Positions 57,571 through 64,000 of a stretch of 64,000 nt of DNA are shown piece after piece. The translations under genes were made by a program, and so were the position numbers. Origin of the DNA: Gnetum montanum (lineage: Eukaryota > Streptophyta > Gnetopsida > Gnetales > Gnetaceae); NCBI GenBank assembly GCA_015680685.1, contig MNCI01017937.1:171836-235835 (forward strand), in the 5' to 3' direction. The notes beneath the pieces are model-generated. The model saw nothing but the letters and a program-made list of their open reading frames with translations, was not told where the DNA came from and made no database searches. Positions within the stretch are counted from its first letter, which is position 1. The number at the start of each line of letters is the position of its first letter.

Positions 57571-57714
57571 GGGGGTGATTGAAACACCCCAAGAATTCAA
57601 AGGCATGCTTGCTTCACGAGGTCTTTACAATTTGTGTAGTGTTATGGTAGTTCTTCAGGAGATGGATGCTCTGATTTTCAGATTGTTCACTTTAGCAAGT
57701 TTTCTAGGTCAAGG

Positions 57715-58210
57715 AGTCTTGCTATGCTATGCTATGACATGTAGCATAGCAAACTTTAGAAGGCATTTGTAGAAGCACGGTGCTATGCTATGCTATGCCA
57801 CGCAACGTAGCACAGCATAGCAAAAGCTGGATGATCAGCCCCCTCGCCTGACTTCAAGTCCTTCTTTAATGTCCTCTTCTGCCAAAAAGCAGTGAGCTTG
57901 GTTGACATTAGGTCATGTTTGCTGCTACACTATGCCAAGCTACATGGCGCAGCAAGGCGTAGCAATTCTACGAAAGTTGACAAAAGGTAATTCAAAGTGC
58001 AGGATCAACAAGTTCGCAAACTTCATAGTGCAAAAGGAAAATTTTACAGATTGGCTACGTTTTTGTGACTAAGTCCAGTTGCTATGCTATGTAGCATAGC
58101 AAACATACAATGAACAGCCTACATGTTTCAAAAGATTTCTACACATGTAGCAAGACACGTAACAAGATGCTATGCTATGCCAACATGCTACACTACAAAT
58201 CATAGCAAAG
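57715..58210 (+). promoter_or_regulatory. U3 array of GCTATGC dyads (LTR R)
   Basis: About five clusters (near 57720, 57782, 57935, 58081 and 58168) are made of GCTATGCTATG paired with TAGCATAGC. The clearest is GCTATGCTATGTAGCATAGC at 58081-58100, with perfect 9-bp arms. The TATA box follows at 58407. Confidence 0.85.
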
Positions 58211-58406
58211 TGGTAAGCGGTTACGCAACATTAATGCACCTCACCTAATTGCACTGTTGCTCTGACAACATTATTACAGCGTGGAAGGTTTGAAATTATA
58301 GCATGGTAGGCTCGCCCAATAGTCATGCAAGCATGTGCAGCATAGACAAGTCAGCATAGGCCAAGGCATGTGACATTCAAACTGCACTTTTCGTGTGCCC
58401 TTGGTC

Positions 58407-58415
58407 CTATAAATA
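58407..58415 (+). promoter_or_regulatory. TATA box of LTR R
   Basis: CTATAAATA followed by CCCC, as in LTR A (TATAAATACCC) and LTR C (CTATAAACACCCC). Confidence 0.75.
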
Positions 58416-59165
58416 CCCCAATGAGCGACACTTAAACTCTCTCTTTGGCTTGCTGGAGTACTAAGACACTTTAACTTTTTCTCACTTTTGGCATCCCTCT
58501 TTTTCAAATCTTTTCAATCCCTAGTCTGTTTTCTTGGTAATCTGGTCGGCTAACAGTTTGGTTGGCTGACGAGTAAAGGGTTGGCATTGTAATCTCAAGC
58601 ATTGTAAGCCTCATGTTTTGACATTATAAATAGTTAGCATTCTCACTTGGCATTTTGTTCTGTTCTTTGTTACCAACTTGGTAGAAATTTGCATTGTTGA
58701 TGACTGAGGCCACATTCAAGGACATAGCCATCTCGTTCTACACGTCTTGGTTACTCTCGGGATCTTTGCACTTCCCAGCACTATGCAATCGATTGTGTCC
58801 ATCTTGGCAGAGCGAGGTCATAGCTTCAAAGTGGTGCATTTTTCTATTACATTTTTACATTATCTCCCATTTACTATTGCATTTTACACTATTTTCTATT
58901 TCCTCTATTGCATTTTACGCTATTTTTTGTTTCATCTACATTTAAGCATTACTTCACACTATTAGTTTCAGTTCCAAATCACACGTCGTAAAAGGTTATA
59001 TAGACACCAACTAAGTCCTTGTCTGATTGACCATACCATTTAGGGTTCCCTATTTCCATTCCATCTAGCACAACCCTCCTACGGAAACAGGGTCAATACT
59101 TCCAGCAGTCGGTGGCCCCTCAGCGTTTTTCCAGCCATCGATGTTTTTGGTCGCTACAGGCTTTC

Positions 59166-59184
59166 TGGCACTAGAAGGAGGACC
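59166..59184 (+). other. candidate primer binding site of element R
   Basis: TGGCACTAGAAGGAGGACC starts 7 nt after the LTR. It differs from the element D site at three positions, all transitions. The tRNA is not identified. Confidence 0.6.
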
Positions 59185-59207
59185 TTTTAGTGCCCTTTCC
59201 ACATGTC

Positions 59208-59506
59208 ACAGTAGTCTTGTAAGCCTTTTGCACCCTCATATGCATTAGCGTAAACTTGACACCCATCTGTGGTTGTTTACGCATTGTGCAGTGTAGATCG
59301 GTCACCTCGACAGTTCCTCGGGAACCCTACAGGACTTAAAGGCTCCGATCACTAGTTAACTTGCCTGTCTTATGGTAGTCTTGCATGCGCCCGATACCCT
59401 ATTGTGCACTAGTGTAAACATGACACCCTTCATGGTTGTTTACACATCGTGCAATACAGGTAAGTTGCCTTGACGGTTCCTTGGGAGCCCGACAAGACAT
59501 TAAGCT
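59208..59506 (+). repeat. ~165-bp tandem duplication in the leader of element R
   Basis: Copy one (59208-59345) and copy two (59373-59506) share TAGTCTTG, CACTAGTGTAAAC / CATTAGCGTAAAC, TGGTTGTTTAC, CATTGTGCA / CATCGTGCA and GACGGTTCCT / GACAGTTCCT. It lies upstream of the gag start. Confidence 0.75.
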
Positions 59507-59629
59507 TTTTTTTGTTTGCCTTTATTTTTCGTTGCTTTCCAACTTATTTTCTCTTCTCAGTTTGAAAAACTACTTAGCTTTATGATTTCCTCACCTTTTG
59601 CATTTGCAAAACTGTCTAGCCTAATAACA

Positions 59630-62293
59630 ATGACTTCTACAACTACTGTTGTTAACACCTTCAACATGGAGGTTCCCATCACGGTTCAAGGCACCATTGG
59701 TGCTGAACAACCATTGAACCCAATGCTGGAAATGTGTTGATCCCTTAGGATCCAAAATTGAGGACTTGAGCACTTGGCCCAGCAACATGAGCATTAAAAA
59801 TTCCTCTGTGTGAAGGTTCAGGCAAACCTGCCTTTGTACATACACGAGTTCAAAAGCAAACATAGCTTTGAGTTCACTTACTGCGATGGGAAGGAATTTG
59901 TTCCCACTCCTGGCGCTTCCATACCTTTGACACAAATAAACCAAACACTACTAGACTAGCTAATCCAGTTGGCTAGGCTTAGGGAGCAACAAGACATAGC
60001 GTCTAACCAAGATGATGCTTTTCAAGATGGACAAGAGGAACTTGATTCCCAATCTGATGAGGGAGGTCCAACCAACCCCATTCTTGTCCCTCCTACCCAA
60101 ATCTTCTGGGCCAACCCATTGTCTATCACCGCTCCCTTTGTCATCATGCCTATGCTTCCACAGCCTATGACTATAACCACAATGGGTAGCCATGTCACCT
60201 TCTCGGCGTATCAATGTCCTTATTCTCCTATTTTGTTTGTAGCAACTATGCCTTCGCAAACTATTTAGCAATCCATTCCTGTAGCGCATCACACACCAAT
60301 CATGGCTACCCTGCCGCATGTTCACACTATGCCTTCTTCATGATCTTATGAAACTTCCATGTCAATTCCTACATTCACATCTGTTCCACCCACTACGGAA
60401 GGCCTAGGCACATCCACGTGGTGGACCCCATTCACTTCCTTACCTATTCCACAACCATCGTAGATGTCTCATTATATTCACTCTCAGACCTACCAAACCC
60501 CGCAAATGGTACAACCTAACACGGGGCTATGGTTTGTCCCACCAGTGATACAAGCAGTCTATCTGGTGGCTCAAACAGTGGTTGTTGCTCCAACAACACC
60601 ACCTGCTAGGTGGTGGATAGTGCAAGCAGCACCTTTTGTGGGGACTACCCCAATGGTACCGTCAATGGGTCAAGTTGCCACCCTCACCATTCCACAGGTG
60701 GGGGCTACCTCAGCAGTTCCCCAACCACCTACAACGTCATAGGGTTTGGAGCAAGCATTCCAGCTCATCCAGACCCTCACTAAGGAAATCAAATGCCTCA
60801 AGGCTATTGGGTCTAACAAAGTACAAGTCATGAACTTTTACCAAGATGACCCTATCAGCCCTGCAATCCCTGCTCTAACATTACCCCCATGGATGTCTCT
60901 CCCATACTTCATGAAGTACAATGGGGAGGGAGATCCCAACACACCTCTAGTTACCTTTAGGTTTGAGTCTCTCCTATTGCAACAATGGCTGCACATGATC
61001 ATTCATGTCTTTGCCATATCCCTAGCTGGGAGAGCCTTAGATTGGTATCATGTGCTGCCATGCTCATCCATTTCAACTCTGGAAGAGCTTCTGACCTAGT
61101 TTGTGATGCGTTTCAAGTACAACTTGAAGCCAAAAATCATGCTAGATCAGTTAATGAGCATGAAGCAAGAGCCTCTAGAACTAGCCCAAAAGTTCATCCA
61201 ACGATGAAGCACAACCCTCAATAAAATCCGTGAGCCCATTATGGAAGCCCACCTGTTGGCCTCCTTTAAAGGTGCAGTGAACGACTTTATCAAATCTAAA
61301 TTGTACTGCCTCGCTCCTCACACTCTTAGTCAAGCCTTCTCTCAGACTAAGAGTATACAAGATGTGGCTGAGGAAAGCAAAGACCCAACCTACATTGCTT
61401 ACAAAAACACCTTCACAAAGAAGGACAAGGGTAAGGCCCCGACAGCCACGGTGGCCGTTGTGGCGATTGAGGCCAAGCCTAGACCCAGTAACAACAGTAA
61501 CAAGAGCAACAAGAAACCAACTGTACCCACAGCTAACGCCATGCCTAAGCAGGGCAACATGTCGTAACCTCCAATTTCCACACCTGAGACATCTGCACAA
61601 CCCAAGCCAAACTTTGAGCATAAAGATCGCTCAAAGTACACCCCACTGCCTCTCAAGTGTTTAGAACTTCTAAAGCAACTATTGGCGATGGGGCACATAC
61701 AATACAAGAAAATGTCACAAGAAGCAATTAATAGACATCAACGCTATTGTGAGCTCCTTAAGAACCCCTCTTTGGCTCTGCCTAATGAGCCCCTAGTTCC
61801 TAAGGGTTTTAGGCTAGATAGGTTTTGTGACTACCACCAACAGTGTGGTCACAACATAGATTATTGTCTAGCGTTGTAGGATGACATCCAGAGATTGATC
61901 AACTAGGGAAAACTAGTGTTGGATGAAAGAAACCTAGTACACCCTAAAAACAAACCTATGCATGTATACAAAGATCCCCTTAATGCCAAAAATTCTGGTT
62001 ATGTCATCAACACCATCAGCATTCACAGTGATCCTAGGCCACCCCAGTAGCCATTCGTGGTTCATGTGCCTCAGCGTAGCGCACTAGCACCACGAGCAGC
62101 TAATCAAAGCTCACAACAACCGTTCATCCTGAGTGTCCCTCCACAGGCATCCATCTCTATGCCATCCGTTAGCAAAACTGTGCCACTTCGCCCATTAACG
62201 CCGTTAGCACCATTCATCATTAGGGAGACAACTCATTTGACAATCCCCGCCTTGCATAAAATAGCTGAACAACCTTCTCATCCTAAAAAATGA
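59630..62293 (+). pseudogene. gag of element R
   Basis: The start ATG at 59630 (MTSTTTVVNTFN) is the first that leads into gag-like text. A Pro/Thr/Gln-rich N-part is followed by QLIQTLTKEIKCLKAIGS, DPISPAIPALTLPPWMSLP, GEGDPNTPL, the capsid core (FAISLAGRALDWYHVLP, FKYNLKPKIMLDQLM, NDFIKSKLYCLAPHTLS), a Lys-rich part, the knuckle CDYHQQCGHNIDYC (about 61830-61870) and VYKDPLNAKNSGYVI. This would be the particle protein. The frame is constant, broken by about 15 stops, most of them TAG. Long minus-strand ORFs at 59960-60325 and 61181-61621 are antisense shadows. Confidence 0.9.
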
Positions 62294-63430
62294 GAAGTGT
62301 GTTTTGCATGTGGGACATCAAGAGAAAACATGGCCCAAGGTATTCCCAAGCCTACGTCTGCACCCCCTACATCTATGCCCTTATCACCAAAGATGAATGT
62401 TGCCATAACAACGCATCCTGCGTCGCATTGTCAAAAAGGGTCTAAACCTAGGTCTGAAGTTGTCCCTCCTTAGGAAATTCATCTTCTGGGATGAATCAAA
62501 GAGGAGGAAAGCACTGGATATGGGGGATGGACAAAACCTTGTGGATTCCCTCACTCAGGTCAAGCAGGTTTTAAAATAGAAAAACACTACGCTGAGCCTG
62601 TACAACCTGATCATAACATCTATACCGCACTGCGAGGCTCTAATCTACATGTTGACAGTGATTCCGGTCAACAAAGACATGCTAGCAGAAGAGGAAGAGA
62701 TCCACTTAGTCATGCTTCCCTCTACACCTGCAGAGCCTAAGCCATCCCAATTGACTTTCAGTGATGAAGCCATTAGAGAAGATCTTGAAAGGGGTCAGGT
62801 GACCACGGCACCCCTTTTCATGACAATTTGGGTTAGCCAAACCAGATCCAAAGGGTACACATTGATGATGGGGCTACCAAAAATGTCATTCCCTTTCCTA
62901 TTGCAGAAAAGTTGGGCTTGGTCAACTAGATCAAACCCACAACAATGTCTTACCTAAGGTCATTCAACGGGGCACATGTCCTAGTGAAAGGCACAGTCCA
63001 CATGGACTTCGTAGTAGGAGACCAATTCCCCACAAGTGCAACATTCATCGTGGTTGAGGAAATGCCTGGATTTAACTTGATCTTGGGGAGATCATGGTTA
63101 GCACAACTTAGGACTGTCTTCTCATCCATACATTAGGAAATCCACCTACCATATGCAGGCAAGGAGGTGGTGATCCGTGGTGACGAAGTAGCAGTGCAAG
63201 CTATCAGTAACATAGACATAGAGCAAGGCTCAGAGGTCATAACCTCTAAGAATGAAGCGCCTGCTTACGCTCGCACTGAACATCTAGTGGGGGAATTGAC
63301 CTAGCAGACCGGTCTCCAAAACGAAAGCACATGGGTTGAGTTTCCCTTCCAATAAGGGGACGATGACATGAACGAGGGCCCTGGTGAAATGCCTCGGCCT
63401 CATGCTCCGATCAACCCACGATAGATCAAG
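62294..63430 (+). pseudogene. protease region of element R
   Basis: After two frame changes (62.3-62.85 kb) the retropepsin reads HIDDGATKNVIPFPIAEKLG, then LRSFNGAHVLVKG, VVGDQFPTSATFIVVEEMPG, FNLILGRSWLAQLR and EIHLPYAGKEVVIRGDE. The active-site block is D-D-G-A-T instead of the usual D-S/T-G-A/S; I and D have related forms. An acidic tail with TAG stops follows to about 63430. No RT appears before the array. Confidence 0.85.
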
Positions 63431-63489
63431 AAGCAACTATGCATAGCATAACAAACCCACTACTTCCTACCCCACTACCATCCTTAGAG

Positions 63490-63955
63490 CATTCATCACC
63501 TTTTTCTCTGTTAACATGCCACCATTTTGGCATGCTACGCTATGGCCTGAAATGGCCTAAAACTAGCATTCATCACCTCTTGCTTTGTTAACATGCCATC
63601 CTTTTGGCATGCTATGCTATAGCCCAAAATGACCTAAAACTAGCATTCACCGCCTTCTTCTTTGTTAACATGCCATCCTTTTGGCATGCTACGCTATGGC
63701 CCAAAATGGCCTAAAACTAGCATTCATCGCCTTTTGCTTTGTTAACATGCCATCCTTTTGGCATGCTATGCTACAACCCGAAATGGCCTAAAACTAGCAT
63801 TCATCGCCTTTTTCTTTTTTAACGTATCATCTCTTTAGCATGTTACGCAATGGCCCAAAATGGCCTAAAACTAGAAATGGCCTGAAATGTCCTAAAACTA
63901 GCAATGACCCGAAATAGCCTAAAACTAACAATGGCCTTAAATGGCCTAAAAATAG
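63490..63955 (+). repeat. regular 77-bp x5 plus 27-bp x3 tandem array (element R)
   Basis: Units start at 63490, 63567, 63644, 63721 and 63798, exactly 77 bp apart. Three 27-bp units begin at 63875, 63902 and 63929. The 27-bp unit (AATGGCC-AAATGGCCTAAAACTAG) equals the end of the 77-bp unit. Each long unit contains GGCATGCTAYGCTATGG, the dyad word of this element's own U3, and ends AAAACTAG(C), the CHG-decayed form of the array core seen elsewhere. Confidence 0.95.
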
Positions 63956-64000
63956 CACATGAAAGCATGAACATTTTATACAAAACACAACACGTATGCG
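63956..64000 (+). other. unclassified end of window
   Basis: 45 bp of element R after the array, ending at the window edge. No feature is recognised. Confidence 0.4.

Larger units (their letters stand above)
42353..57579 (+). mobile_element. Tat-lineage element D, 5' part
   Basis: The 5' LTR is followed by a primer-binding-site-like sequence, a long leader, gag-pro, an array, an antisense gene and ~190-bp repeats. Element R then interrupts it at 57580. RT and integrase are not present before R; by analogy with element I they would lie beyond the window, which is an inference. AATAA precedes the LTR as a possible target duplication. Confidence 0.7.
57580..59158 (+). repeat. LTR R: 5' LTR of element R
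   Basis: A 1579-bp LTR from TGAAACACCCC to CGCTACA, aligned at both ends with LTRs A and C. It is the reference for their right boundary, because a primer-site-like sequence begins 7 nt later. Confidence 0.85.
57580..64000 (+). mobile_element. Tat-lineage element R, 5' part (best preserved)
   Basis: The order is LTR, candidate primer site, leader, gag-pro and 77-bp array, cut by the window end. It is inserted in a ~190-bp repeat of element D; GTGAT at 57575-57579 would be the target duplication. Gag stays in one frame for about 2.7 kb with stops but no shift, and CpG is less depleted than elsewhere. Both fit a younger insertion. Confidence 0.8.

Noticed and set aside
57560-57580. AAAAAAGGGGG before LTR R as a polypurine tract, making it a 3' LTR
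   Set aside because: The inverted repeat found at all three 3' LTR junctions is absent, the G-rich phrase belongs to the ~190-bp repeat unit, and a primer site, leader and gag follow the LTR.
59960-60325. 121-aa minus-strand ORF
   Set aside because: Shadow of the Pro-rich gag region on the plus strand.
61181-61621. 146-aa minus-strand ORF
   Set aside because: It is antisense to the capsid-coding part of R's gag, which is supported by homology to elements I and D.
63490-63955. CRISPR-like regular array
   Set aside because: The spacing is regular but the whole unit repeats, with no unique spacers, and the context is a plant retrotransposon.

Overview
This is repeat-rich nuclear DNA from a plant. 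I found no host gene in normal context, no tRNA or rRNA gene and nothing prokaryotic. Almost everything is nested, decayed Ty3/gypsy LTR retrotransposons of two lineages. The first is Tat-like: it has a second RNase H domain between the first RNase H and integrase, a gag with a C-x2-H-x4-H-x4-C knuckle, and LTRs of about 1.1-1.6 kb beginning TGAAACACC. The second is Athila-like: FMDD reverse transcriptase, LTRs of about 0.85-0.96 kb running TGATGA...CTCATCA, and primer binding sites resembling TGGCGCCGTTGCCGGGGA. The amount of nesting suggests a large genome (gymnosperm or large angiosperm); the sequence alone does not decide which.

Layout. 1-4757: 3' part of Tat element K (second RNase H end, integrase, tandem array, 3' noncoding, PPT hairpin, LTR A). 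4758-11311 and 24055-30281: Tat element I (gag-pro, array, remnant of an antisense gene, ~195-bp dyad repeats, RT-RH-aRH-integrase, LTR H), into whose gag K is inserted. 11312-24049 (minus): Athila-like element E, flanked by TTAAC duplications. It carries a foreign ORF-bearing insert in its left LTR and a solo LTR (F) in its RNase H domain. 30282-34850 (minus): eroded Athila-like element J. 34851-41969: Athila-like LTR G with gag, joined inside the protease gene to the 3' part of a Tat element ending in LTR C. 41976-42336: tail of an unrelated element-borne ORF. 42353-57579: Tat element D (LTR, leader, gag-pro, array, intron-containing antisense gene, ~190-bp repeats). 57580-64000: Tat element R (LTR, leader, gag-pro, 77-bp array), the best preserved copy, cut by the window end.

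No ORF looks functional. The in-frame stops are mostly TAG at former Gln or Trp codons, as expected for C-to-T decay of CHG-methylated DNA.

The most unusual signals are: (1) arrays of dyad-symmetric motifs just upstream of the TATA box in the LTRs, with a sequence that changes from copy to copy while position and symmetry persist; (2) a conserved imperfect inverted repeat that holds the polypurine tract and the first bases of the 3' LTR; (3) an antisense gene with GT-AG introns carried by two Tat elements; (4) recurrent AAACTGGCA arrays in which nearly every unit has lost its CHG site exactly once.
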